Source: Oscillospiraceae bacterium (GTDB lineage Bacteria > Bacillota > Clostridia > Oscillospirales > Oscillospiraceae). From it: a stretch of DNA of 36,677 bases. The stretch is from assembly GCA_017516005.1 (NCBI GenBank), contig JAFWDU010000006.1, positions 1 to 36,677 on the forward strand, written 5' to 3'. Shown here piece by piece: positions 15,349 through 24,043 of this stretch. Each line of letters starts with the position of its first letter. Position 1 is the stretch's first letter. The notes under the pieces are model-generated. The model ran no database searches and was not told where the DNA came from. It saw nothing but the letters and a program-made list of their open reading frames with translations. The position numbers and the translations under genes were made by a program.

Positions 15349-16782
15349 TCAGAAACGGAAATACAGGAAGGGATTATAACTCGATCCGACAAGAGAGACT
15401 GTTGCGAGAATCAGAACGGCAAGATCAAAAAGGAAAGTAAGAATATAGAACATTGAGGATCGGACTTCCCCGTCACTGCTCTTCCCTCCGGCAAAAACAG
15501 TTGCAGTAATCATACCGATCGTTTTCGGAAGGCTTGTAGATCCGACAGCTGCAAGGATCAGAAGCGGAATCGTGGAAATCAGATTTATCTTCGTTTCCGT
15601 GTTAAAGACGCCGGCTCCAAAACCGAACATGGCGGCAAAGGTATTCCACACATCATGCAGATCCGTGAAGTAGAACAGCGTCCAGCCGAAAATGACCAGA
15701 ATCATCGTAAAAATATAACGAATGACTCCTGGAATATGATCCAAAGCCTTTTTAAAGATTCTTTCAATGCAGAGAAGCACAAAGAAGTAAAGACCCCAGA
15801 GAACAAAATTCCAGCTGGCTCCGTGCCAAAGACCGGTCAGAGCCCAAACAATCAGCAGATTCAGGTAGACATGCTTCCGGTTGCCTCCCAGCGGGATATA
15901 CACATAGTCCCGGAAAAAAGAAGACAGGGAGATATGCCAGCGGCGCCAGAATTCTGTAATGGATTTGCTCATATAGGGATAATTGAAGTTCTCCAGATAT
16001 TCAAATCCGAACATTCTTCCCATGCCGATTGCCATATCGGAATATCCGGAGAAATCGAAGTAAATCTGGAAAGTATAGAGAAGAATGCCAAGCCAGGCAC
16101 CGACTGTTGTAAGTCCCGCGGTTTTTCCATCCAGAAGCCGTGTGGTCATCTCACCGCAGTAGTTTGCAATCAGGACTTTCTTTCCAAGGCCGACGCAGAA
16201 TCGGGTCAGGCCGGTGAAAAATCCATCAGATGTCACTTTGCGGTCCTGAAGCTGAACCTCAATATCAGAATAGCGAACAATAGGGCCGGCTATGAGCTGC
16301 GGGAAGAGAGCAATATAAAGAAGAAAGCGCGGATAGGAACGCTGTACCTTAACATTGCCGCGATAGATATCGATCACATAGGTCAGAGCCTGGAAGGTAT
16401 AGAAGGAAATGCCTATGGGCATCACAAGCCCGGGTGAACGAATACTCAGCCCGGTAATTGCATTGAGGTTCTCCACCAGGAAACCGGCGTATTTGAAAAG
16501 GCCGAGCAGGCCAAGATCCACCACAATGGCAAGAATCATGGCAAAGCGCTTTTTGCCAGTTTTCCCCTCTTTGTTCCAGATATCGATCAACATGCCGCAT
16601 GCCCAGTTAATCAGGGCGGAGATGACAAGGAGAATCACATTCAGTGGTTCACCCCATGCGTAGAAAATCAGAGAGAACAGAATCAGAACGCCGTTTTTAA
16701 TCCGTATGCTGGGGGAAATCACATAAAGCAGCATGCAGATCGGCAGGAAGAGATATAAAAAAATCAGACTTGAGAAGACCAT
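15349..16782 (-). CDS. MBOAT family O-acyltransferase (AlgI/DltB-like)
   Basis: A polytopic membrane-bound O-acyltransferase of about 477 residues, expected to pass acyl groups, usually acetyl, across the membrane toward a surface polysaccharide. Family landmarks are MPIGISFYTFQALTYVID, FPQLIAGPIVRY, FQIYFDFSGYSDMAIGMGRMFGF, TEFWRRWHISLSSFFRDY and the catalytic histidine in TGLWHGASWNF near residue 320. It is followed by a DHHW protein with overlapping signals, the pairing known from AlgI with AlgJ/AlgX. The start at 16782 (MVFSS) has AGGTG about eleven bases upstream; a GTG at 16794 is an alternative. A promoter is at 16818-16846. Which glycan is modified is unknown. Confidence 0.93.
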   Translation of the reverse strand: MVFSSLIFLYLFLPICMLLYVISPSIRIKNGVLILFSLIFYAWGEPLNVILLVISALINWACGMLIDIWNKEGKTGKKRFAMILAIVVDLGLLGLFKYAGFLVENLNAITGLSIRSPGLVMPIGISFYTFQALTYVIDIYRGNVKVQRSYPRFLLYIALFPQLIAGPIVRYSDIEVQLQDRKVTSDGFFTGLTRFCVGLGKKVLIANYCGEMTTRLLDGKTAGLTTVGAWLGILLYTFQIYFDFSGYSDMAIGMGRMFGFEYLENFNYPYMSKSITEFWRRWHISLSSFFRDYVYIPLGGNRKHVYLNLLIVWALTGLWHGASWNFVLWGLYFFVLLCIERIFKKALDHIPGVIRYIFTMILVIFGWTLFYFTDLHDVWNTFAAMFGFGAGVFNTETKINLISTIPLLILAAVGSTSLPKTIGMITATVFAGGKSSDGEVRSSMFYILTFLFDLAVLILATVSLVGSSYNPFLYFRF

Positions 16783-16817
16783 AACATCACACACACCTAA
16801 TTAAAAACATCCAATAT

Positions 16818-16846
16818 AATCTAACATGCGGCAGAATCAGATTCAA
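16818..16846 (-). promoter_or_regulatory. Sigma-A-type promoter for the MBOAT-DHHW pair
   Basis: On the minus strand: TTGAAT, a 17-base spacer, TAGATT, 36 bases upstream of the chosen MBOAT start. Confidence 0.55.
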
Positions 16847-16895
16847 CAACAAAGTGTAACATTCCGGCCTGATGTGTCTGTTTGGCTGCGCATGC

Positions 16896-16939
16896 AAAAA
16901 GTACAGGAAACAGACGTATGTTTTGACGTCTGTTTCCTG
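16896..16939 (-). terminator. Terminator of the alaS-HIT operon
   Basis: A perfect 14-bp stem (16904-16917 with 16926-16939) with an 8-base loop begins 13 bases after the HIT gene. On the minus strand TACTTTTT follows. Confidence 0.8.
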
Positions 16940-16952
16940 CGATAGTTCCCAA

Positions 16953-17291
16953 TCAGTCGAAGCTTCCCAGCTGTTTTCCGGAGAGCACATGGAAGTGGAT
17001 ATGCCGGACGGTCTGACCTGCAAGTGATCCGACGTTTGTGACAACACGGAATCCATCCGAAATGCCAAGTTCAGAAGCAAGCTTGGCGATCACCTCATAA
17101 ATGTGTCCGATGACGGATGCGTTGTCCGCCGTTACTTCCGCTGCGGATGCAAAGTGTTCTTTTGGAATGACAAGGAAATGAACGGGTGCCATGGGATTTG
17201 CGTCGTTAAAAGCTACACAGAGCTCATCTTCATACAGCTTTGTGGAAGGGATCTCCCCTGCTGCAATTTTGCAGAAAATACAATCATTCAT
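16953..17291 (-). CDS. hinT: HIT family nucleotide-binding hydrolase (HinT-like)
   Basis: A 112-residue histidine-triad protein. The N-terminus CIFCKIAAGEIPS is the usual HinT opening with a CxxC pair. The catalytic triad is HIHFHVLSGKQLG at about residues 97-109 (H-x-H-x-H). Members hydrolyse purine nucleoside phosphoramidates and aminoacyl-adenylates. The alaS product makes alanyl-adenylate, so placement 14 bases downstream of alaS is suggestive but only an inference. The start has AAGGAG nine bases upstream. It is the last gene before a strong terminator. The gene symbol is a family-level assignment. Confidence 0.93.
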   Translation of the reverse strand: MNDCIFCKIAAGEIPSTKLYEDELCVAFNDANPMAPVHFLVIPKEHFASAAEVTADNASVIGHIYEVIAKLASELGISDGFRVVTNVGSLAGQTVRHIHFHVLSGKQLGSFD

Positions 17292-17305
17292 GGTTTTATT
17301 CTCCT

Positions 17306-19957
17306 TTACTTCACGCGGGAAGCAACAAATTCACTGACTGCAGCGAGTGCGTCTCCCAGCTTTGCAGGATCCTTGCCTCCACCCATTGCACTGTCAGGTT
17401 TTCCGCCGCCGGATCCGCCGCAGATCGGCGCAATGGTCTTGATGATATCGCCGGCGCGAATGCCCTTCGCAACGGCATCCTTTCCGCAGACGGCAAGAAG
17501 CGTAAGCTTCTCCCCTGCAAGCGCAATCACAGCGGCAACAGCGGGATCCTTATCACGAAGGACGTCACCCATCTGGCGAAGAGAATTGGCATCTCCGCTG
17601 GAGACCGTGGCTGTCACGACATGAACGCCTCCGATTTCCTGAGCATTCTTCAGAAGATCACCGGCATTACCGGCGCTTTCCTTGGACTTGAACTGCTCAA
17701 TCGTACGCTTTGCTTCCTTGAGTTCGGAAAGGGTCTGTTCCATACGACCGGCCAATTCTGCCGATGTCGTTTTAAGAAGAGCGGAAGCGGACTGAAGAAC
17801 GCCGTGTTCCTGACGCATGAGCTGATAGGTTTTCAATCCGGTAACGGCTTCGATGCGGCGTACGCCGGATGCAACGCTGCCTTCGCTGAGAATTCGGAAC
17901 AGGCCGGCTTTGGAAGTATTGGAAAGGTGTGTACCGCCGCAGAATTCCATGGATACCGGTGCTTCATTCGGTCCCATTTCCACAACGCGGACAAGATCGC
18001 CGTACTTCTCGCCGAATACTGCAACAGCACCTTTTTTCCTCGCTTCCTCAATGGGAAGTTCTTCAGTAACAACGGGATAACCGGCAAGAATCCAGTTGTT
18101 GATCTGTTCTTCAATAAGCGTAATCTGTGCAGGGCTGACAGCCTCAAAATGAGAAAAATCGAATCGCAGTGAGTCTTCCTCAACCAGAGAACCGGCCTGA
18201 TGGACATGATCGCCGAGTACCTGTTTCAATGCTGCATCAAGAAGATGCGTTGCAGAGTGTGCGCGGCGGATGGCGTCTCTGCGGTCTGAATCAATGATAA
18301 CGGTACAGAGGTCCCCAAGCTTTAAAACACCGGATTCCACGACGCCGTAATGCATGTATTTGCCGCCCTTGTTCTTCTGAACATTGGTAACACGGAAAGT
18401 CCAGGCACCGTCTTTGAGAATGATGCCATGGTCTGCGACCTGACCGCCCATCTCCGCATAGAACGTAGTCTGATCCAGAACGAGAATGGCTTCCGCACCA
18501 GCACCGGCCTCTTCCCGAAGTTCCCCTTCAGATACAATGGCAAGAACCTTTCCGTCGGTTACCGTGTTATCATAGCCGACGAATTCAGTGGCGGGAATCT
18601 CCTTGCCGAATTCCACACCGGCCCAGCCGAGATCACCAAGCGCTTTGCGGGCTTCTCTTGCGCGTTCACGCTGTTGCTGCATCTCTGTCTGGAAGCCATC
18701 CTGATCAACCTGAAGGCCGCGCTCAGCGACCATCTCGATCGTCAGGTCAATGGGGAAACCATAGGTATCATACAGGCGGAAAGCGTCTGCACCGGAGAAT
18801 ACCTTCTCACTTTTTTCAAGATGTGAAGCGACAAGCTCCTCGAGAATCTTGGTGCCGCCGTCAATTGTCTTGGCGAAGTTCTCCTCTTCATTGCGGATGA
18901 CTCGGATAATATAATCCTTCTTTTCCAGAAGATCCGGGTATGCGTTCTGGTTTTCGCGGATAACTGTTTCGCAGACGGTGTAAAGGAAGCACTCGTGCAC
19001 ACCCAGAAGTCTGCCGTGACGCGCCGCACGGCGGAGCAGGCGGCGAAGTACATATCCACGGCCTTCGTTGGACGGAAGCACACCGTCACCGATGAGGAAT
19101 GTGGCGGAACGGATATGGTCTGTAATGATGCGAAGAGAAACGTCAGATTTATGGCTTTCCCCATAGTGCGCACCAGTGATTTCGGAAACGGCGTTGGTAA
19201 TATTCATAACAGTGTCGACATCAAACAGGGAATCTACATTCTGGCAGACAACTGCCAGACGCTCAAGACCCATGCCGGTGTCAATGTTTTTCTGCTGAAG
19301 CTCCGTGTAATTGCCCTGCCCGTCATTGTTAAACTGAGAGAAGACAATATTCCAGACCTCCATGTAACGGTCGCAGTCGCAGCCAACCGTACAGTCAGGC
19401 TTTCCGCAGCCCTTCTCCGGGCCGCGGTCATAGTAGATTTCCGAACAGGGACCGCACGGGCCGGAACCATGTTCCCAGAAGTTGTCTTCCTTTCCGAAAC
19501 GGAAAATCCTGTCTTCAGGGATTCCAATGTCATTGTGCCAGATATTCCAGGCCTCATCGTCATCAAGATAGACGGAAGGATAAAGACGGTCCGGATCAAT
19601 GCCGACCCATTCCGGGCTGGTCAGGAATTCCCACGCCCAGGGAATGGCTTCCTTCTTGAAATAGTCGCCGAAGGAGAAATTGCCGAGCATTTCAAAATAT
19701 GTGCCGTGGCGGGCTGTTTTGCCGATATTCTCGATATCTCCTGTGCGGATGCACTTCTGGCAGGTACAGACTCTTCTTCTCGGAGGCTCTTCCTCTCCTG
19801 TAAAATAGGTCTTCATGGGGGTCATGCCCGCATTGATCAGGAGAATGGACGCATCATGCTGGGGCACAAGAGAAAAACTGGGAAGGCGGAGATGGCCTTT
19901 GCTTTCAAAGAAGCGAAGGTACATTTCACGAAGTTCATTCAATCCAAAGGCTTTCAT
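17306..19957 (-). CDS. alaS: Alanyl-tRNA synthetase
   Basis: An 883-residue class II synthetase that charges tRNA-Ala. The catalytic domain begins LNELREMYLRFFESKGH and contains PSFSLVPQHDASILLINAGM (motif 1 region), RVCTCQKCIRTGDIENIG and TGMGLERL (motif 3). The editing domain has HSATHLLDAAL and CGGTHLSNTS, the zinc ligands. The C-terminal C-Ala oligomerisation domain ends GGSGGGKPDSAMGGG. The start at 19957 has AAGGAG eight bases upstream. The reading frame is open further upstream but only through the T-box leader. Expression is controlled by that leader. A HIT-family gene follows in the same transcript. Confidence 0.98.
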   Translation of the reverse strand: MKAFGLNELREMYLRFFESKGHLRLPSFSLVPQHDASILLINAGMTPMKTYFTGEEEPPRRRVCTCQKCIRTGDIENIGKTARHGTYFEMLGNFSFGDYFKKEAIPWAWEFLTSPEWVGIDPDRLYPSVYLDDDEAWNIWHNDIGIPEDRIFRFGKEDNFWEHGSGPCGPCSEIYYDRGPEKGCGKPDCTVGCDCDRYMEVWNIVFSQFNNDGQGNYTELQQKNIDTGMGLERLAVVCQNVDSLFDVDTVMNITNAVSEITGAHYGESHKSDVSLRIITDHIRSATFLIGDGVLPSNEGRGYVLRRLLRRAARHGRLLGVHECFLYTVCETVIRENQNAYPDLLEKKDYIIRVIRNEEENFAKTIDGGTKILEELVASHLEKSEKVFSGADAFRLYDTYGFPIDLTIEMVAERGLQVDQDGFQTEMQQQRERAREARKALGDLGWAGVEFGKEIPATEFVGYDNTVTDGKVLAIVSEGELREEAGAGAEAILVLDQTTFYAEMGGQVADHGIILKDGAWTFRVTNVQKNKGGKYMHYGVVESGVLKLGDLCTVIIDSDRRDAIRRAHSATHLLDAALKQVLGDHVHQAGSLVEEDSLRFDFSHFEAVSPAQITLIEEQINNWILAGYPVVTEELPIEEARKKGAVAVFGEKYGDLVRVVEMGPNEAPVSMEFCGGTHLSNTSKAGLFRILSEGSVASGVRRIEAVTGLKTYQLMRQEHGVLQSASALLKTTSAELAGRMEQTLSELKEAKRTIEQFKSKESAGNAGDLLKNAQEIGGVHVVTATVSSGDANSLRQMGDVLRDKDPAVAAVIALAGEKLTLLAVCGKDAVAKGIRAGDIIKTIAPICGGSGGGKPDSAMGGGKDPAKLGDALAAVSEFVASRVK

Positions 19958-19970
19958 TACAACACTCCTT

Positions 19971-20195
19971 AAAAATACAGCCCCGCCCCAGTAGTTAGGG
20001 GCGAGGCATAGCTCACGGTACCACCCTAATTGCGCTTTTATACGCATCTCGGACATCCTGTAATGGGGATGAATCAGCCCGGTCATCCCGGGCGGCTCAG
20101 AAGTGGCTTGCAGGCTGCTTGCCGGAGAGCTCTCACCGTACCTCTCTCGCTTGGCGGCGGCGTAACCTGCTTGGCTTCATCATTGCCGTAATATC
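19971..20195 (-). promoter_or_regulatory. T-box leader (alanine) of alaS
   Basis: A tRNA-sensing riboswitch. The T-box sequence AATTAGGGTGGTACCG is at 20016-20031 (minus strand). The terminator is GCCTCGCCCC/GGGGCGGGGC at 19980-20007, followed by TGTATTTTT. Stem I has GATGAAG at its 5' base and an AGAGAG element. Pairing GAAG with CTTC and GCAGG with CCTGC places the specifier loop AAGCCA at about 20104-20109, giving specifier GCC (20105-20107) for alanine. Uncharged tRNA-Ala should stabilise the antiterminator and switch on alaS. Confidence 0.93.
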
Positions 20196-20201
20196 TCGAA
20201 T

Positions 20202-20229
20202 ATTCTAGCATAGTTTTTCCGGATGTCAA
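20202..20229 (-). promoter_or_regulatory. Sigma-A-type promoter for alaS
   Basis: On the minus strand: TTGACA, a 16-base spacer, TAGAAT, directly before the T-box leader. It starts 14 bases after the stop of the upstream U32 gene. Confidence 0.75.
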
Positions 20230-20242
20230 CTGGGAAAATGCA

Positions 20243-21466
20243 CTATTTTGCACTCAGATTCACGCTTCTTCGGATAATAGAGTCCGGTTTTGCCGGTACA
20301 GGCAGCGGGATGGTAAAGCGCTGTTCCGGATGCGGCAGAACCGTCAGAGAATTGCCGTCCTCGTCCTTCATATCACGAGCGGTAAATCGAACCGGTGCCT
20401 GTCCGGGAACAAGGAGTTCCAGCTCATCGCCTTCTGAAAAACGGTTGCGCTGCGTGCATAATGCACGTTCCCCGTCATCGGAAATCACATATGCGGAAAC
20501 CTGCCAGTCCCGGATGTAACGGGAGGATTCATAGTATTGGCTGTCGCCTGGATATCCGTAGTAGAAGCCGGTATAGTAATGCCTGTGTGAAACCTTTTCC
20601 ACTTCCTCAAGCCAGACAGGATCCAGAGGCTTGCCTTCCATGGCAGCACGGATCGCATTCTGATAGGCGTTGGTCGTCACGGCGGTATAGTAACTGGATT
20701 TGGCCCGTCCTTCGATTTTAAAGGAATCAATGCCGGCGTCCAGAAGCTCGGGAATGTGGTCAATCATGCAAAGATCTTTGGAATTAAGGATATACGTTCC
20801 GTCCCGATCCTCACCGATGGGGAAATATTCACCTGGACGTGTTTCTTCAACCAGCGCATATTTCCAGCGGCATGGCTGCGCGCAGATTCCGCGGTTTCCG
20901 TCACGGCCTGTCATGTAATTGGAGAGCAGGCAGCGTCCGGAGAAACTGACACACATGGAACCATGCACAAAGGTTTCAATTTCAAGGTCGTCCGGTATTT
21001 CATCGCGGAGCTGCGTGATTTCCTTCAGACTCATCTCACGGGCAAGAACAACGCGTTTGGCCCCGAGATCATACCAGGAAGAAGCGGAAACAGAATTAAC
21101 GATTCCGGTCTGGGTGGAAACATGCAGCTCCATACGGGGCGCCTCTCGCTGCGCAAGACGGAACACGCCGAGATCCGCAACAATGAGCACATCTGCGCCG
21201 GTTTCCTGAACCATAGCGAGAAAATCCGGAAGGTCCGGCAGTTCATCGCCTCTTGGCAGTGTGTTGCAGGTTACATGGACGCGAACGCCCCTGCTGTGAC
21301 AGAGACGGACGGCTTCGGCCATTTCCTCAGGTGAGAAGTTTTTGACGCCGCCGCGCATGCCGAATCGTTCGCCCGCCAGATAGACAGCATCCGCTCCGAA
21401 TGCGACTGCCATCTGCAGCCGTTCAAAATCTCCCGCCGGGGAAAGAAGTTCCGGTTTAGTTCTCAT
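20243..21466 (-). CDS. U32 family protein (RlhA/TrhP-type RNA hydroxylation)
   Basis: A 407-residue member of the former peptidase U32 family. The family signature ETFVHGSMCVSFSGRCLLSNYM is near residues 164-185, followed by further cysteines in GICAQPCRWKY, probable ligands of an iron-sulfur cluster. The N-terminal TIM-barrel part starts PELLSPAGDFERLQMAVAFGADAVYLAG. Characterised relatives hydroxylate tRNA (TrhP) or 23S rRNA (RlhA); Bacillus has yrrN/yrrO next to mltG. Only one copy is seen here, of the YrrO-like length class, so TrhP-type is the best guess. The start overlaps the end of mltG by eleven bases, with GAGGG upstream. No terminator follows, but alaS has its own promoter. The real substrate is untested. 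Confidence 0.87.
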   Translation of the reverse strand: MRTKPELLSPAGDFERLQMAVAFGADAVYLAGERFGMRGGVKNFSPEEMAEAVRLCHSRGVRVHVTCNTLPRGDELPDLPDFLAMVQETGADVLIVADLGVFRLAQREAPRMELHVSTQTGIVNSVSASSWYDLGAKRVVLAREMSLKEITQLRDEIPDDLEIETFVHGSMCVSFSGRCLLSNYMTGRDGNRGICAQPCRWKYALVEETRPGEYFPIGEDRDGTYILNSKDLCMIDHIPELLDAGIDSFKIEGRAKSSYYTAVTTNAYQNAIRAAMEGKPLDPVWLEEVEKVSHRHYYTGFYYGYPGDSQYYESSRYIRDWQVSAYVISDDGERALCTQRNRFSEGDELELLVPGQAPVRFTARDMKDEDGNSLTVLPHPEQRFTIPLPVPAKPDSIIRRSVNLSAK

Positions 21467-22808
21467 TGTTCAGACCCTCAAGGAATGCCTGGTGATCGAA
21501 GTAAGAGGATGAGAAGTGATGCCAGCCGTTCTTTGCAAGCGCATAGAAATAATAATCCGTCACCTCCGGGATCAGTGCCGCACGCATGCTCTCAAGGCCG
21601 GGATTGGAGATGGGAGCAGGCGTCAGGCCGGGATTGCGATAGGTATTGAAAGGTGAATCAATGGCAAGATCATCCTGTGAAAGTATCTCTTTGCGTTCAT
21701 CCAGAATATACTGGACCGTTGCATCAATCTGCAGAAGCGGATAGAGATTGGAACATAGACGGTTATAGATGACAGAGGCGATCTTGCCGCTTTCACTGGC
21801 ACCTGCCGTCTCCTTCTCAATGATGGATGCAACGACGATCAGCTTGTAAGGAGTGATCATTCCAGCGCTGATCTGTTCCTCTGTAAACCCGTTAGCCTCC
21901 ATTTTTGTACGGAGAGAAGCATTGAGATCCTCAAGAGATCCTTCTTCCATGAGCCGGTTGTATTTACGTTCGAAGTTGTTCAGGAATTTCCGAAGAACAT
22001 TTACCGGATCGTCATCGAGGTAGAACTCGTAGGTATCTGGGAATAGATAGCCTTCCAGCCTGTTCGGAGATCCGTAAGGCAGGTCTTTCAGAAACTCATA
22101 GTCGAATTCGTGGTTAGCGGCGCAGTCGGCAAGCTCCTCGTATGAACAGATCTGCTTTTCCTCGAGAAGCTTGAAGATCTGGCGGCATTCGAAGCCTTCT
22201 GGAATGGTTACTTTCGCAGAATCGTGTGTCTCTGCAGTTGCTATCATTCCGTTTACAAGCGCATGGTAATCGAACAGATTGTTCAGGGTATAGACACCGG
22301 GATCTATTTTTCGCTCGGCGTGGGAGTATTTGCAGTAGATTCGGAACAGCCAGGGATAATCAATAAGCTGGTTATCATAGAGTTTCTGCGTAACGTCCTC
22401 AATGCTGTCTGTGTCCGAAATGGTAATGGTTACTTCTCTGTCAGGCTTTGTCAGCGCAAGAACGTCCAAAGCGCAGTTCCAGGCAAAAATAGCAAGAAGA
22501 AATGAAAATAGAACAACAAACAGAAGGTAGAGAACAGCACGCAAAGCGGCAGGCAGACGGTGTCTGCGCTGTTTCTTCTGCTTCCTCTCCGGTCTTTCAT
22601 CGAAAGAATGAATCTGTCTGGTATACTCCGGTGTATCAATGTACTGTGTTGCAATTCTCTGCGTCGGAGAATCGTCAGCGACAGGTTCGTCGGATATGGA
22701 TTCAAGAACAGAGGTAATGAAAGCGGTGACTTCTTCTTCACTTTCCGGGATCTTTGGTGTTTCCGGAATCACTTCGTCATTAAATCTGCTGTTATCCAGT
22801 TCACTCAT
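21456..22808 (-). CDS. mltG: Endolytic murein transglycosylase MltG
   Basis: A 450-residue inner-membrane enzyme that cuts nascent peptidoglycan strands and so ends glycan polymerisation. An acidic cytoplasmic tail of about 85 residues precedes one membrane helix (about 87-112). A LysM-like subdomain follows, with VTITISDTDSIEDVTQKLYDNQLI. The YceG catalytic domain includes VTIPEGFECRQIFKLL, LEGYLFPDTYEF, the catalytic glutamate in VASIIEKETAGA and LQIDATVQYIL, ending NTYRNPGLTPAPISNPG. The start has AAAGGAG nine bases upstream. It lies 18 bases after the DJ-1 gene and overlaps the U32 gene, consistent with one operon. Confidence 0.96.
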   Translation of the reverse strand: MSELDNSRFNDEVIPETPKIPESEEEVTAFITSVLESISDEPVADDSPTQRIATQYIDTPEYTRQIHSFDERPERKQKKQRRHRLPAALRAVLYLLFVVLFSFLLAIFAWNCALDVLALTKPDREVTITISDTDSIEDVTQKLYDNQLIDYPWLFRIYCKYSHAERKIDPGVYTLNNLFDYHALVNGMIATAETHDSAKVTIPEGFECRQIFKLLEEKQICSYEELADCAANHEFDYEFLKDLPYGSPNRLEGYLFPDTYEFYLDDDPVNVLRKFLNNFERKYNRLMEEGSLEDLNASLRTKMEANGFTEEQISAGMITPYKLIVVASIIEKETAGASESGKIASVIYNRLCSNLYPLLQIDATVQYILDERKEILSQDDLAIDSPFNTYRNPGLTPAPISNPGLESMRAALIPEVTDYYFYALAKNGWHHFSSSYFDHQAFLEGLNNEN

Positions 22809-22826
22809 AAAAGGTATCTCCTTTGT

Positions 22827-23372
22827 TTATCTGCGGTAGACAATCGCTTGTGCTACTTTATCCGCAGCATCTCGCCCTCTCAGCGCCGTGATCAGCTGAA
22901 GGGAAAAATCAATCGCGCAGCCGGCAGATGTTCCGGTAATGATTCGTCCGTCCTGAACAGATTCCGTCTCAGAAACCATGACAGCCTGACCCATCTCACC
23001 TTCCATGCCGGGGTAGCATGTCGCCAGACAGCCGTCAGTGATGTGAAGCTGAGCAAGAATGGTCGGTGCGGCACAGATTGCGGCGACGTACTTCCCTTCC
23101 CGATGAAAGGTTTGAATGAGATCCAGCGCTCTATCAGAAGACCGGATGGAGTTGACGCCGCCGAGGCCTCCAGGAAGCAGAATCATCTCAGCCTGGTCAA
23201 TATCCACATCCTCAAGGGTTCCGTCACATATAAAGGTGATTCCGTGTCCGCCGGTCACACTCAGTCCGTCAATACCGATCATCTTAACATCAACTCCGGC
23301 ACGCCGGAGCAGGTCACACGGGGTTACAGCCTCGACTTCCTCAAATCCGGTTCCCAAAAGCTGATAAACCAT
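22827..23372 (-). CDS. DJ-1/PfpI family protein (YajL/ThiJ type)
   Basis: A 181-residue class I glutamine-amidotransferase-like protein of the DJ-1 group. The conserved glutamate is in GTGFEEVEA near residue 15. The nucleophilic cysteine is in AAICAAPTILA near residue 100, with the partner region GCLATCYPGMEG. DJ-1 relatives act as glyoxalases, protein or nucleotide deglycases or oxidative-stress chaperones, and the role here is open. The start at 23372 has GGAGG seven bases upstream. Its ATG overlaps the tmk stop by one base (TAATG), so the two are translationally coupled. A slightly longer frame at 23390 has no better ribosome site. Confidence 0.92.
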   Translation of the reverse strand: MVYQLLGTGFEEVEAVTPCDLLRRAGVDVKMIGIDGLSVTGGHGITFICDGTLEDVDIDQAEMILLPGGLGGVNSIRSSDRALDLIQTFHREGKYVAAICAAPTILAQLHITDGCLATCYPGMEGEMGQAVMVSETESVQDGRIITGTSAGCAIDFSLQLITALRGRDAADKVAQAIVYRR

Positions 23373-24043
23373 TATGCTTCCTCCAGACACTTTTTCACAT
23401 AGGAAAAGATTTCTTCGTGGATGTCACGCACAGTGCGCAGACTGTTTCCCTGGGCACAGCGGATACGGATCCATCCGTAATGCGCAGCAGCAAATTCTGC
23501 AGCTTCTTTGCACTGCTGCAGATATTCGATATCCTGCTCGTGAATATCCGCATGGGTTCCGGTTGCCTCTTCCCTTTCGTGCATGAGTTGGCGAGTCATT
23601 TCGACCGGCATATCCAGATACAGAACAAGATCCGGTTTGGGAAGCTCCATCTTGTTGAATTCCAGATCATACAGCCAGTCCAGAAAAGCTGCTCTGGCCT
23701 CAGGGGGCTCTTTGGATGCCTGATGCACTGCATTCGACGTTGTATACCGATCCGAAATAATCAGTCCGCCCCGGTCATAGATCGGCTTCCATATTTTTTT
23801 ATAGGAAGCATAGCGATCGACAGCAAAGAATGTGGATGCAGCGTATGCGTTGACATCGCTGGGCTTACCGCCGAATTCCCCGCCGAGATACATCCGGATG
23901 AGCGCACTGGAGGGTTCAGAATATTGTGGAAAGACGAGTCTGGTATAATCGATCCCCTCCCGGTCCAGACGTTCCGTCAGAATTCGGAACTGGGTGGATT
24001 TGCCGGACCCGTCGGTCCCTTCAAATACAATCAGCTTTCCCAT
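23372..24043 (-). CDS. tmk: Thymidylate kinase
   Basis: A 223-residue dTMP kinase that makes dTDP for DNA synthesis. The P-loop is FEGTDGSGKST at residues 7-17. The DRY-type motif is in ISDRYTTSNAVHQ. The thymidine-binding and lid parts (DLVLYLDMPVEMTRQLMHERE, then the THADIHEQDIEYL lid) are all visible. The gene overlaps the upstream glycosyltransferase by one base (TGATG), and GGAGG lies nine bases before the start. Bases upstream of 24043 remain in frame but belong to the glycosyltransferase gene. Placement before mltG and behind a TagA-like enzyme is an operon-level association, not evidence of a joint pathway. Confidence 0.95.
   Translation of the reverse strand: MGKLIVFEGTDGSGKSTQFRILTERLDREGIDYTRLVFPQYSEPSSALIRMYLGGEFGGKPSDVNAYAASTFFAVDRYASYKKIWKPIYDRGGLIISDRYTTSNAVHQASKEPPEARAAFLDWLYDLEFNKMELPKPDLVLYLDMPVEMTRQLMHEREEATGTHADIHEQDIEYLQQCKEAAEFAAAHYGWIRIRCAQGNSLRTVRDIHEEIFSYVKKCLEEA

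Noticed and set aside
19958..20086. Upstream extension of alaS
   Set aside because: It is the T-box leader sequence read in frame. The ATG at 19957 begins the conserved AlaS N-terminus after a good ribosome site.
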